DNA of 64,000 nucleotides, from the NCBI RefSeq assembly GCF_016785085.1, contig NZ_JAENHO010000006.1:558001-622000 (forward strand). The letters are read 5' to 3'. Position 1 is the first letter of the stretch. Every line of letters starts with the position of its first letter. Shown piece by piece: positions 8,759-17,514 of this stretch. The position numbers and the translations under genes were made by a program. The notes under the pieces are model-generated. The model saw only the letters and a list, made by a program, of their open reading frames with translations. It had not been told where the DNA came from and searched no databases. This stretch comes from Paractinoplanes lichenicola (GTDB lineage: Bacteria > Actinomycetota > Actinomycetes > Mycobacteriales > Micromonosporaceae).

Positions 8759-9670
8759 TCAGCGGGCTACGGTGCGGAAGCCGGTGTTGGCGGTGGAGGA
8801 GTCGGGGGTGTTGGCGGAGCGGGCGGCGTTGCGGTAGCGGTTGCAGTACGAGTCGTGGCACAGGTAGGAGCCGCCGCGGATCACGCGGGTGGCGCCGAGC
8901 GACGGGCCCCGGGGGTCGGTTGCGGGCGACATCGCGTAGTACGTGGGCGAGAACCAGTCGGCGCACCACTCCCAGACGTTGCCGATCGGCTGGTAGAGCC
9001 CATAGTCGTTGGGGGCGTACGACTTGGCGGGCGCGGTGGTCACCCAGCCGTCCGCGGCCGTGTTGTCAGTGGGGAACGTGCCCTGCCAGATGTTGCACGG
9101 CCAGTCCGCGGGCAGGTCGTCGCCCCAGGGGTAGCGGAGTGACGGCCGGCCGCCGCGGGCCGCGCATTCCCATTCCGCCTCGGTGGGCAGTCGCCGGCCG
9201 GCCCACGCGCAGTACGCCTGGGCGTCGTTCCAGCTGACGTGCACCACCGGGTGGTCGTCGGCGGCGGTCGACGACGGGCCGCCGGGGTGGGCCCAGTCGG
9301 CCCCGGAGACGCCCTGCCACCACGGGGTCCCGGCCATGCTGCCGACGACCTTGTCGGGGTCGGCAACGGCCAGGTGGAACACCGCTGACCAGCCGAAAGC
9401 CTCGGCCTCCGTACGGTAGCCGGTCGCCGAGACGAAGGCCCGGAAGTCGGCCACGGTCACCGTGGTCGCGTCGATGTCGAAGGCCGAGATCGCCACCTCA
9501 TGCAGTGGTGTCTCGCCGTCCGGCCGCACTCCGTCGCCGTGCGCATCGCCCATGATGAAGGTCTGCGCGGGAACGGAGGCCTGCGGAAGTCGATGTTGGC
9601 CGGGGGCGGCGGGCACAAAAGCGTCAGGCGACGAACCATAAGACCCGGAAGGGCTGCAACAGTGGCTCAT
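8759..9670 (-). CDS. Formylglycine-generating enzyme (sulfatase-activating, SUMF1/FGE family)
   Basis: A 303-residue enzyme that oxidises the Cys of a CxPxR motif in sulfatases to C-alpha-formylglycine, using copper and oxygen. The C-terminal active site CHDSYCNRYRNAARS is intact, with the two essential cysteines at about residues 271 and 276. It is followed by TPDSS and GFR, as in characterised FGEs. Other family landmarks are PTEAEWE, NVWEWC and HPVVHVSWNDA. The ATG at 9670 overlaps the stop of the upstream sulfatase (ATGA), so both sulfatases and their activator are translationally coupled. The N-terminus carries SHCCSPSG, which itself resembles a sulfatase signature ending in Gly instead of Arg. 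Confidence 0.95.
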   Translation of the reverse strand: MSHCCSPSGSYGSSPDAFVPAAPGQHRLPQASVPAQTFIMGDAHGDGVRPDGETPLHEVAISAFDIDATTVTVADFRAFVSATGYRTEAEAFGWSAVFHLAVADPDKVVGSMAGTPWWQGVSGADWAHPGGPSSTAADDHPVVHVSWNDAQAYCAWAGRRLPTEAEWECAARGGRPSLRYPWGDDLPADWPCNIWQGTFPTDNTAADGWVTTAPAKSYAPNDYGLYQPIGNVWEWCADWFSPTYYAMSPATDPRGPSLGATRVIRGGSYLCHDSYCNRYRNAARSANTPDSSTANTGFRTVAR

Positions 9671-11067
9671 GCGGTCACCGGCCGCGGCTGGCTCGGATGC
9701 GGTTTGTCCCCGAGGCGCGCCTGCTCGTTCCACATGGCCACGGTGAGTTCGTCCCGGACGGCCGCGTACGCCGGATCGTCGTACACATTGCGCGTTTCCG
9801 CCGGATCGAGCTCCAGGTCGTACAGCTCCCACTCGGGCGGATAGGTGCCCCACCCGCAGCCCGGAATGCCCAGCCCGTCGTTGTAGAAGTAGATGAGCTT
9901 GTAGCGCGAAGTCCGATAGCCGTAGTGCGCCGGCGCCTTGTGAAAGACGTCGTCGTGCTCCCAGTAGCGGTAATAGACGCCCTCGGCCGCGGCATAGGCG
10001 CCCGAGGTCAGCAACGGCCAGAAACTGCGGCCCTGCATGCGCGGATGGGCGGGCACCCCGGCCGCCTCGAGCAGCGTCTGGGCCCAGTCCACATTGGTGA
10101 CCATCTCGTCGACCACGCCGGGTTCGACGCGACGGGGGCAGGACAGGACGAGCGGCATCCGCAGCGATTCCTCGTACATGAAGCGCTTGTCGAACCAGCC
10201 GTGATCGCCGAGGAAGAAACCCTGGTCGGAGGCGTACATCAGCAAAGTGTCGTCGAAGTCGCCCCGCGCCCGCAGGAAATCGATGACCCGGCCGACGTTG
10301 TCGTCGACCGAGTCCACGCAACGCAGGTAGTCCTCCATGAACCGCTGGTATTTCCAGAGCGCTTCCGCGGAGTACGACAACCCCGGCGGCGGCGCGGTCT
10401 TCAGATCCTCCAGCGTCAGGTGCTCGGCGATTCGCATGGCCGCGCGCCGGGCCGAGGACGTACGGGTCGCATAGTCGTCGTCGAAGGTCGCCGGCAGGGG
10501 AATCGGGGTGACGTAACGATCGGCGAAAGACGGCGGCGGAACCCAGGGCCGGTGCGGCGCCTTGTGATAGATCAGCACGCAGTACGGGTCGTCGCCGTCC
10601 AAGGACGAGATCCAGTTCAGCGCCAAGTCCGTGATGATGTCGGTGGCATACCCCGGAACGGTCCGCCGGCCCGATTTGCTCAAGAAGACCGGGTCCACAT
10701 ACTCGCCCTGCTCGATCAGCACGTCCCAATAATCGAAATGCTCCGGGTCGTGCCCCGGCCCGTCCCCCATGTGCCATTTGCCGACCATGGCGGTGCGATA
10801 CCCGGCGGCCCGCAACGCGCTGACAAAGCTGGGCTGCGAGGCGTCGATCGGCGTGACGAGCGTGGTCACGCCGTTGACGTGGCTGTAGGTGCCGGTCAAG
10901 ATGCTGGCCCGCGACGGCGAGCACAGCGAGTTGGTGGCGAAGCAGTTGTCGAAGCGCCGGCCGAGCCGGGCGATCTCGTCGATCCGGGGCGTCTGATTCA
11001 CCACGGACCCGTACGCCGAGATCGCGTGCGCGGCGTGGTCGTCCGTGAGGATCAGCACGATGTTCAT
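9667..11067 (-). CDS. Type I (Cys-type) sulfatase, cytoplasmic
   Basis: A 466-residue alkaline-phosphatase-fold sulfatase. The modification motif CSPSR places the formylglycine cysteine at residue 49. The metal-binding aspartates are D9/D10 in LTDDH, with a later GDHGWFDK segment, and GKWHMGD is also typical. There is no signal peptide because the fold starts at residue 1 (MNIVLILTDDH), so it should act inside the cell on an imported sulfate ester. The ATG overlaps the preceding sulfatase stop and its own stop overlaps the FGE start, both as ATGA. The substrate is unknown. Confidence 0.93.
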   Translation of the reverse strand: MNIVLILTDDHAAHAISAYGSVVNQTPRIDEIARLGRRFDNCFATNSLCSPSRASILTGTYSHVNGVTTLVTPIDASQPSFVSALRAAGYRTAMVGKWHMGDGPGHDPEHFDYWDVLIEQGEYVDPVFLSKSGRRTVPGYATDIITDLALNWISSLDGDDPYCVLIYHKAPHRPWVPPPSFADRYVTPIPLPATFDDDYATRTSSARRAAMRIAEHLTLEDLKTAPPPGLSYSAEALWKYQRFMEDYLRCVDSVDDNVGRVIDFLRARGDFDDTLLMYASDQGFFLGDHGWFDKRFMYEESLRMPLVLSCPRRVEPGVVDEMVTNVDWAQTLLEAAGVPAHPRMQGRSFWPLLTSGAYAAAEGVYYRYWEHDDVFHKAPAHYGYRTSRYKLIYFYNDGLGIPGCGWGTYPPEWELYDLELDPAETRNVYDDPAYAAVRDELTVAMWNEQARLGDKPHPSQPRPVTA

Positions 11068-12530
11068 CGGTACGAGGCCTCGTCGAGCCCGCTCAGGGTC
11101 GGGTCGTGATCGACCTCGCCGACGTCGTACATCGAGGTCATCCAGTGGTAGAACCGGTCGTCCCGCTCGACCAGCAGCGTGTAGAGCCGGCGCAGCATCC
11201 GCCCGCGCACCGGAGCCATCTCGGGGTGGTGATAGATGTTCAGCAGCTCGTCGGGATCATTGACCAGGTCGTAGAGTTCGTTGGTCGAGTCCGGGTTGAC
11301 GACCAGCTTGTAGCGGTCCTCCCGGAGCATGCGCTGCGGATAGGGAAAATGGTGGCCGTGGAATTCGGCCACGATGTCCTGCTGCCATTCGGGGTGCTCG
11401 CCACGAACGATGGGGACCAGGCTCCGCGAGTCGACCGCGGCACCCCGGGAAAGGCCGGCAAGATCAAGAATCGTGGCCGTGCAGTCCAGCAGGCTGACGA
11501 ACTCGGATCGTGCCTGCGGCGGCGCACCGGGGATCCGGATGATCCCGGGCGTACGGTAAATGTCCTCATACATGGCCGGCCCCTTGTCGTGCAGCCGGTG
11601 CGAGCCGGTGAACTCCCCGTGGTCGCACGTGAAGAACACCGTCGTCGCGTCGGTCAGGCCGAGCCGGTCGAGCTCGTCGAGGATCCGCCCGACCTGCTCG
11701 TCGATCATCATTACGTAACCCCAGTAGACCGCGATCAGCTTGCGCGTGACCTCGATCGGCATGGTGTCGAACGTCCAGTGGGCGCTGTAGTTGCGCTGCA
11801 CCGGCGGCTTGCCCTCGAACGTCTCGGCGATCGACTTCGGCAGTTCGACAGTCGACGGGTCGATCAGGTCGAAGTAGTGGTCGGGGACGATGTACGGCAG
11901 GTGCGGCCCGAAGAAGTGCGTGGCGAGATAGAAGGGTTTTTCCGAGGAGGCATACGACCGCAGCATCTCGATCGTCCGCGTCGCCATGTAGTACTCGAAG
12001 GTCGCCTCGACCGGCTGCTGCAATCGGGCGGCGAGCAGATTGCCGGGCCCCCCGTTGGGCAGCGTGCCGCGGATCCGGTCGGTGATCTCGTAGGGGGGAA
12101 GGTTGTGCTCCTTGAGATACGCCCGATAGTCCTCATGATCGACCGGGTTGTGCCAGCCCGTCAGGTGCGGGCCGTCGAACCCGTAGTCCGCGGGCGCCTT
12201 GATCGTGCCCGCGTGCCACTTGCCGACCAGGCCCACGTTGTAGCCCTGTTCGCGCAGCGCCACCGGGAAGGTGAACGTGCCGTCCGGCAGGTCCTCCTGA
12301 TAGCCGACGTTGCGCTCGTGGTTGGCCAGCACCTTGTGCCGGAACGGGGCCTGCCCGGTGAGCAGGCTGGCCCGGGCCGGCGTGCAGATGGCGGTCGGGG
12401 TGTACCACCGGTCGAACCGCGTGCCGGTGGCGGCGAGGCGGTCCAGGTTGGGCGTACGGACCTGGGTGTTGCCGTACGCCCCGAGCGTGTCGACCCGGTG
12501 CTGATCGGTCATGAGGAAGAGGAAGTTCAC
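11064..12530 (-). CDS. Type I (Cys-type) sulfatase, cytoplasmic
   Basis: A 488-residue sulfatase with the CTPAR motif (formylglycine site Cys49), the N-terminal metal site LMTDQH, GKWHAGT, and TCDHGEFTGSH with the following DKG lysine. As with its neighbour there is no signal peptide. The start is GTG at 12530, overlapping the TGA of the substrate-binding protein as GTGA. Sequence divergence from the second sulfatase suggests different substrates or different positions on one substrate, not a recent duplication. Confidence 0.93.
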   Translation of the reverse strand: MNFLFLMTDQHRVDTLGAYGNTQVRTPNLDRLAATGTRFDRWYTPTAICTPARASLLTGQAPFRHKVLANHERNVGYQEDLPDGTFTFPVALREQGYNVGLVGKWHAGTIKAPADYGFDGPHLTGWHNPVDHEDYRAYLKEHNLPPYEITDRIRGTLPNGGPGNLLAARLQQPVEATFEYYMATRTIEMLRSYASSEKPFYLATHFFGPHLPYIVPDHYFDLIDPSTVELPKSIAETFEGKPPVQRNYSAHWTFDTMPIEVTRKLIAVYWGYVMMIDEQVGRILDELDRLGLTDATTVFFTCDHGEFTGSHRLHDKGPAMYEDIYRTPGIIRIPGAPPQARSEFVSLLDCTATILDLAGLSRGAAVDSRSLVPIVRGEHPEWQQDIVAEFHGHHFPYPQRMLREDRYKLVVNPDSTNELYDLVNDPDELLNIYHHPEMAPVRGRMLRRLYTLLVERDDRFYHWMTSMYDVGEVDHDPTLSGLDEASYR

Positions 12531-13513
12531 TTCGATGCTGCTCCGGTGAAGGTTTCACCCAGGTAGTACGTCGACGGATCCGGGTTCTCGGTGAGCTTCT
12601 TGGCGCCGACGAAGTAGTCGCCCATGCCCTGCAGCCACTTGCCGACCGTGCCGTCGGCCGTGTAGCCGTCGAGGGTCTTGGAGTCGAGCATCTTGCTGTT
12701 GCCCGCGTCCGCCTTGACCGCGTCGACCGGCTGCTTGAGCAGACCCGCGGTCAGCTCGACGGCCTTGTCCTGGTTGGCCGCGCGATAGTCCATGGCCTCC
12801 CGCAGCACCTGTACGACCTTGGTCACCGCGTCCGCCTTCCCGCTGACCACGTCGTTGCCGGCCACGAAGGCGGTCGGGAACGACACCGTGCTCGCGAAGT
12901 CCTCGTTCTTGGCCAGCTCGACCAGGTCCGGCTTCTTCTGCTTGATGTTGTTGAGCAGCGGATACCAGATGCCCGCGGCGTCGATCTGGCCCGCCGCGAA
13001 CGCCGAGACGATCGTGGCCGGGTCCATCGGGACGCGCTGGATGTCGGTGGCGGCCAGGCCGGCCTTCTGCAGCGCCAGGGTGAGGATCATGTCACCCGAC
13101 GTGCCCTCGGGGACGCCGACCTTCTTGCCCTTGAGCTGCGCGATGTCGGTGATGCCGGGCTGGGCGATCACCCGGTCGGCGTTGCCCAGCGAGTTCAGCG
13201 CCACGATCTTGGCCTTGCCGCTGGCGGGCAGCCAGACCGCGCCCGGGCCGATGTAGCCGAAGTCGAGGTCGCCGGCGTTGATCGCGGTGATCTGCAGCGG
13301 GCCGTTGGTGAAGACCTTGGTGCTGACCTCGACGCCGTGCTTCTCCCACAGCTTCTGGTCGTCGGCCACGGCCAGCAGGCTCGCCCCGTTGAAGTCGGCG
13401 ATGTAGCCAAAGTTGATCTTCACGCTGAACGAGGAGGAGGAATCATCGGAGGATCCGCACGCGGCGACACTCAGAAGAGAGGCCGCCGCGAGAAAGGCGA
13501 GAAGGCGTTTCAT
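12527..13513 (-). CDS. ABC transporter substrate-binding lipoprotein (SsuA/TauA/NrtA-like)
   Basis: A 328-residue periplasmic-type binding protein with a lipoprotein signal (SVAAC, Cys19) followed by a Ser-rich tether. The body fits the NMT1/SsuA-type family that binds sulfonates, taurine, sulfate esters or nitrate: it has IADFNGASLLAVADDQKLWEK, then GYIGPGAVWL, GVPEGTSGD and AAGIWYPLL. In this operon the likely ligand is a sulfate ester, which is inference from the sulfatases. The ATG overlaps the ATPase stop and the stop overlaps the sulfatase GTG. Confidence 0.9.
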   Translation of the reverse strand: MKRLLAFLAAASLLSVAACGSSDDSSSSFSVKINFGYIADFNGASLLAVADDQKLWEKHGVEVSTKVFTNGPLQITAINAGDLDFGYIGPGAVWLPASGKAKIVALNSLGNADRVIAQPGITDIAQLKGKKVGVPEGTSGDMILTLALQKAGLAATDIQRVPMDPATIVSAFAAGQIDAAGIWYPLLNNIKQKKPDLVELAKNEDFASTVSFPTAFVAGNDVVSGKADAVTKVVQVLREAMDYRAANQDKAVELTAGLLKQPVDAVKADAGNSKMLDSKTLDGYTADGTVGKWLQGMGDYFVGAKKLTENPDPSTYYLGETFTGAASK

Positions 13514-14271
13514 GCAACTGGCTCCTGGTGATAGACGGCGCTCCACACGCGATTGCGCAGCGCCGTGAAGGCGGGACTGAGCCGCAGTTCTTCGGTACGG
13601 GGGTAGGGCAGGTCGACGTCGACGATCTCGACGATCCGGCCGGGCCGGGCCGCCATGACGACCACCCGGTTGGCCAGGAAGACCGCCTCGTCGACGTCGT
13701 GGGTGATGAAGACGACGGTGCGTTTCTCCTGACTCCAGGTCTGGAGCAGCTGTTCCTGAAGGCGTACGCGGGTGAGGGCGTCGACCGCGCCGAACGGCTC
13801 GTCCATCAGCAGGATCGACGGGTTGACGGCGTAGGCACGGGCGATGGCGCAGCGCTGCTTCATGCCGCCGGAGAGCGTGCGGGGCAGCGCGTCGGCGAAG
13901 TCGTGCAGGCCGACCAGGTCGATGAAGTGCTGGGCCCGTTCCCGCCGCTCGGCCCGGCCCACCCCGGCCGTACGCAGCCCGAACTCGACGTTCTTGCGGA
14001 CGGTGAGCCACGGGAAGAGGGCGTACTGCTGAAAGATCACGCCACGATCGGGACCCGGGCCGGTGATCGCCTTACCGTTGACCAAAGCCTGGCCGGACGA
14101 CGGCGTTTCCAGGCCGGCCAGGATGTTCATGAGCGTCGTCTTGCCGCAGCCCGACGGACCGACGATGGTGACGAACTCGTTGTCCGCGACGTCCAAGGAC
14201 ACGTCACCGAGCGCGACAAATCGGTCATTCTTCAACGGGAAAGTCTTGTTCACGCGAGACACAGTGATCAT
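13510..14271 (-). CDS. ABC transporter ATP-binding protein (SsuB/TauB-like)
   Basis: A 253-residue ATPase that powers the neighbouring importer. All motifs are intact: Walker A GPSGCGKT, Q-loop IFQQYALFPW, signature LSGGMKQR, Walker B ILLMDEP, and H-loop ITHD. The closest class is the nitrate/sulfonate/taurine subfamily. The ATG at 14271 overlaps the permease stop as ATGA. Confidence 0.93.
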   Translation of the reverse strand: MITVSRVNKTFPLKNDRFVALGDVSLDVADNEFVTIVGPSGCGKTTLMNILAGLETPSSGQALVNGKAITGPGPDRGVIFQQYALFPWLTVRKNVEFGLRTAGVGRAERRERAQHFIDLVGLHDFADALPRTLSGGMKQRCAIARAYAVNPSILLMDEPFGAVDALTRVRLQEQLLQTWSQEKRTVVFITHDVDEAVFLANRVVVMAARPGRIVEIVDVDLPYPRTEELRLSPAFTALRNRVWSAVYHQEPVA

Positions 14272-15074
14272 CGGCGGTCCTGCCAGTTGGTGAGGCGGCG
14301 CTCGGCCAGGAGCAGCAGACGGTCCATCAGCAGACCGAGGACGCCGATGCTGATCAGCCCGACAAAGATCGTCGGAAGGTCGTAGTAGAGCTGCGCGCTC
14401 TGCATCCGATAGCCGAGGCCCTGCTGCGCGGCGATCAGCTCGGCGGCGACCAGCGTGGCCCAGGACGAGCCGAGGCCCACCCGCATGCCGACCAGGATGA
14501 ACGGCGTCGACGCGGGCACCACGACCCGCGCGAAGATCGTGCCGTCCTTGGCCCCGAGCACCCGGGCCGCGTTGATCAGCGTCTTGTCCACATTGACCAC
14601 GCCCTGGAAGGTGGCGATCACGCAGGCCAGGAACGAGGCCAGGAAGATGACGAAAATCTTGGGGGTCTCGCCGATGCCCATCAGCACCACGGCCAGCGGG
14701 ATGATCGCCAGCGGCGGGATCGTGCGGAAGAACTGCACCCACGGCTCGATCAGGCCGCGCACGATGCCGTACCAGCCCATCAGGAAGCCGACCGGGATCG
14801 CCAGCGCGACGCCGAGCACGAACCCGGCCAGCACCCGGCCCAGGCTGGCCAGCACGTCGTCGGCCAGGGTGCCGTCGGCGATCAGCTCCCACCCGCGCTC
14901 GAGCACCTCGGGCGGCGCCGGGATGTCGCCGCCGAGCGAGAAGCCCCACCACACGCCGACGCCGAGAACCACCGACAACAGATTCAAAAGCGTTTTCGGT
15001 ACGCCGCGGCGACGGCGCTCGGGTGCGGCCGGCGCGGCCGCGTTCACCTCGGTGTCCGCCTGGACAACGGTCAT
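14268..15074 (-). CDS. ABC transporter permease (SsuC/TauC-like)
   Basis: A 268-residue inner-membrane permease with about six membrane segments and a charged N-terminal tail. The cytoplasmic coupling loop is visible as INAARVLGAKDGTIF followed by a VVVP turn, the EAA-type motif that docks the ATPase. It pairs with the adjacent ATPase and binding protein. Its ATG overlaps the ROK stop as ATGA. Confidence 0.92.
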   Translation of the reverse strand: MTVVQADTEVNAAAPAAPERRRRGVPKTLLNLLSVVLGVGVWWGFSLGGDIPAPPEVLERGWELIADGTLADDVLASLGRVLAGFVLGVALAIPVGFLMGWYGIVRGLIEPWVQFFRTIPPLAIIPLAVVLMGIGETPKIFVIFLASFLACVIATFQGVVNVDKTLINAARVLGAKDGTIFARVVVPASTPFILVGMRVGLGSSWATLVAAELIAAQQGLGYRMQSAQLYYDLPTIFVGLISIGVLGLLMDRLLLLAERRLTNWQDRR

Positions 15075-16237
15075 GACTGGCTCCCGGCGGTTCGGGGATC
15101 GGGGACGGATCTCGGCTCGGGGTAGTCGGCCAGCAACGGCGACTGCAGGAAACAGGCGATGATCGCGCCGCGGGCGCCGTCGTCGTCACCGAGGCGGGCC
15201 GCCCGGATCACCGGGTGCCCCTCCCCCGGGATCATCTCGGCCGCGATCGCGGCGCCGGCCCGGGTGACGATCTCGGGCACGGCGAACGGCAGCGGGCCGC
15301 CGATGACGATCAGCTCGGGGTTGAGGATCAGCGCGGCGTCGGCCAGCACGCGGCCGAGCGCGTCGGCCACCCGGTCCATCGCGGCCCGCACCCGCGGCTC
15401 CCCGCGCCGGAGCGCGAGCTCGCCGAGGTCGTCGACGCCGGCCGCGGTCAGCGCGGGACGCACGGCCGCCACGGTCTCGAGGCAGCCCCGCTTGCCGCAG
15501 CGGCAGACCCCACCGACCGGGTCGACCTTGACGTGGCCGAACTCGCCGGCCGCGCCGCCCGCCCCGGCGACCAGCCGGCCGCCGACCACCAGTCCCCCGC
15601 CGATGCCGTCGGCCAGCCGCACGTAGAGGACGTCCTGCACCGGCTCGGCCGAGCTGGCCGCCTCGGCCAGCGCGGCGAACCGGGTGTTGTTGTCGACGAT
15701 GATCGGCGCCGGGAAGCGCTCGGCGAAGGCGGCCAGCACGTCGGCGCGGGAGCCGCCGGCCGGGTCGGGACCGGCCACGCCGACCCCGAGACCCTGCAGC
15801 GCGGCCAGGCTGAGGCCCTGCTCGCGAGCGATCCGGTCGACCAGGCCGACCCCGGCCGACAGCCGCCGGGGCCACGAGCTGCCGGGCGGATACTCCTCGA
15901 CGCCGCTCGCGATGATCTCGTGGGCGGCGTCGGCCACGGCGACCCGGACGCGGGTGTGGCCGAGGTCGACGCCGAGGAACTGGCCCGAGCGCGGGTCGAG
16001 CGCGAGCAGCTCGGCCGGGCGGCCGCTGCCGGCCCGGTCGCGGGCGTCGGTATTGACGACCACGATCGCGCCGCGGGCGAGAAGGTCGGAAGTTATCTCC
16101 GAGAGAGTCGTGCGCGAGAGGCCGGAGCGGGCCGCGATCTGGGCCCGGCTGAGCCCGCCGCGTTCGCGCAGAATCGCCAGGACGCGCTCCTCATGAGCAC
16201 GCCTGACCAGCGCATGTACGCCACCGGACCCGGACAT
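15071..16237 (-). CDS. ROK-family transcriptional regulator
   Basis: A 388-residue repressor that heads the sulfatase operon. Residues 5-75 are a winged helix (LSRAQIAARSGLSRTTLSE), followed by the ROK sugar-kinase-like domain with GVDLGHTRVRVAV. The zinc-binding signature CRCGKRGCLE is intact near residue 250. The first in-frame ATG that gives the usual short N-terminus is at 16237; longer upstream frames have unlikely composition. ROK repressors usually sense sugars or sugar phosphates, which would suggest a carbohydrate-linked sulfate as inducer (inference). Its stop overlaps the permease start. Confidence 0.9.
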   Translation of the reverse strand: MSGSGGVHALVRRAHEERVLAILRERGGLSRAQIAARSGLSRTTLSEITSDLLARGAIVVVNTDARDRAGSGRPAELLALDPRSGQFLGVDLGHTRVRVAVADAAHEIIASGVEEYPPGSSWPRRLSAGVGLVDRIAREQGLSLAALQGLGVGVAGPDPAGGSRADVLAAFAERFPAPIIVDNNTRFAALAEAASSAEPVQDVLYVRLADGIGGGLVVGGRLVAGAGGAAGEFGHVKVDPVGGVCRCGKRGCLETVAAVRPALTAAGVDDLGELALRRGEPRVRAAMDRVADALGRVLADAALILNPELIVIGGPLPFAVPEIVTRAGAAIAAEMIPGEGHPVIRAARLGDDDGARGAIIACFLQSPLLADYPEPRSVPDPRTAGSQS

Positions 16238-16305
16238 GGGGCCACCGTAGGCGGGCCCGAATTTTTCCGTCAACAGTGCGACAGAATTATCTCTTCTAAA
16301 CCGGT

Positions 16306-16318
16306 AGGAAAACTTCCT
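16306..16318. promoter_or_regulatory. Inverted repeat, candidate ROK operator
   Basis: AGGAA-AAC-TTCCT is a perfect 5-3-5 palindrome in an AT-richer island between the divergent ROK operon and the dioxygenase-like gene. The surrounding bases (16261-16320) are clearly less GC-rich than the genes, as expected for promoters. The binding protein is inferred from position only. Confidence 0.4.
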
Positions 16319-16430
16319 CCGTAACGAGCATGTCACGCAGGGGCGACGGACAGCCAACTCAAAGCGAATGCACAAGAACCGGACCTAGCGTGACTTTCAA
16401 GCGTGCGGCAACACGATGAGGAGCGAACCG

Positions 16431-17366
16431 ATGAGCCAGGATCCGAGACCGACGTACGAGGGACGCCAACTCCCCCGGCCCGACGAGGAGGTCGTCGATC
16501 AGGGCCTGGGGTTCGACCTGACCACGCTGGCCAACCGGCGGCACGTGCTGCGCGGGTTCGGGCTGGGCGCCGCGGTGCTCGGGCTGGCCGCGTGCGGCAG
16601 CAACTCGTCGTCGGAGAGCACGCCGGCCGCCTCGTCCACGTCGTCGGCGGCCACGGGCGAGATCCCCGACGAGACCGCCGGCCCCTACCCGGGCGACGGC
16701 TCGAACGGGCCGGACGTGCTGGAACAGAGCGGCGTGGTCCGCAGCGACATCCGGTCGAGCTTCGGCACGGCCAGCGGCACGGCCCAGGGCGTCCCGATGA
16801 CCCTCGAGCTGACGATCCTCGACATGGCCAACAGCGACGCGCCGTTCAAGGACGTCGCCGTCTATGTCTGGCACTGCGACCGCGAGGGCCGCTACTCGCT
16901 CTACACCGAGGGCATCACCGACCAGAACTACCTGCGCGGTGTCCAGATCGCCGACGACTCGGGCAAGGTGAAGTTCACGAGCATCTTCCCGGCCTGCTAC
17001 TCGGGCCGTTGGCCGCACATCCACTTCGAGGTCTATTCCGGCCAGGCCGACATCACCGACTCGACCAAGGCCATCGCCACCTCGCAGGTCGCGCTGCCCA
17101 AGGACGTCTGCGACAAGGTCTACGCCACCACCGGCTACTCGTCCTCGGTGAGCAACCTGAGCCAGATCAGCCTCTCGTCCGACAACGTCTTCGGCGACGA
17201 CTCGGCCGCCCTGCAGATGGGCGCGGTCTCGGGCGACGTCACCAAGGGATTCGCGGTGACGCTGACCGTCAAGGTGGACACGACGACCACCCCGAGCGGC
17301 GGCAGCGCTCCGGGCGGCGGAGCACCGGGCGGCGGCGGCCCCGGCGGCGCTCCGCCGAGCCGCTGA
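16431..17366 (+). CDS. Exported intradiol ring-cleavage dioxygenase-like protein
   Basis: A 311-residue protein with a twin-arginine-like export signal ending in a lipobox-like cysteine (NRRHVLRGFGLG, then LAACG). The core matches the intradiol (catechol/protocatechuate 3,4-) dioxygenase fold. Likely Fe ligands are a Tyr in TAGPYPGDGS, a Tyr in CDREGRYSLY, and the two histidines of GRWPHIHFEVY. The C-terminus is a Gly/Pro/Ser-rich tail. A GAGGAG ribosome site 7 bases upstream favours ATG 16431 over 16416. Exported members of this family are common in actinomycetes but their natural substrates are poorly known. It is divergent from the sulfatase operon. Confidence 0.85.
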   Translation: MSQDPRPTYEGRQLPRPDEEVVDQGLGFDLTTLANRRHVLRGFGLGAAVLGLAACGSNSSSESTPAASSTSSAATGEIPDETAGPYPGDGSNGPDVLEQSGVVRSDIRSSFGTASGTAQGVPMTLELTILDMANSDAPFKDVAVYVWHCDREGRYSLYTEGITDQNYLRGVQIADDSGKVKFTSIFPACYSGRWPHIHFEVYSGQADITDSTKAIATSQVALPKDVCDKVYATTGYSSSVSNLSQISLSSDNVFGDDSAALQMGAVSGDVTKGFAVTLTVKVDTTTTPSGGSAPGGGAPGGGGPGGAPPSR

Positions 17367-17514
17367 GTTCCGTAACCTCTTTTACTTGCCTGTAACAAAC
17401 GTATAGACAAGACTGACTACGTCGGACGCACCCCGCCGCCGAATCCCCCACCGGATCACCTCGGCCGTTCCCCGGACCGATACCGGCGCGGCGGCGAGGG
17501 TGCGCTCCTGCTTG

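Noticed and set aside
8759..10924. 721-codon minus-strand open frame
   Set aside because: Only its last 303 codons are the FGE. The earlier part is a shadow of the sulfatase gene, and the FGE has its own coupled ATG at 9670.
15071..16375. Longer ROK gene model starting at 16375
   Set aside because: The extra 46 residues have an unlikely composition and cover the AT-rich promoter; ATG 16237 gives the standard ROK N-terminus.
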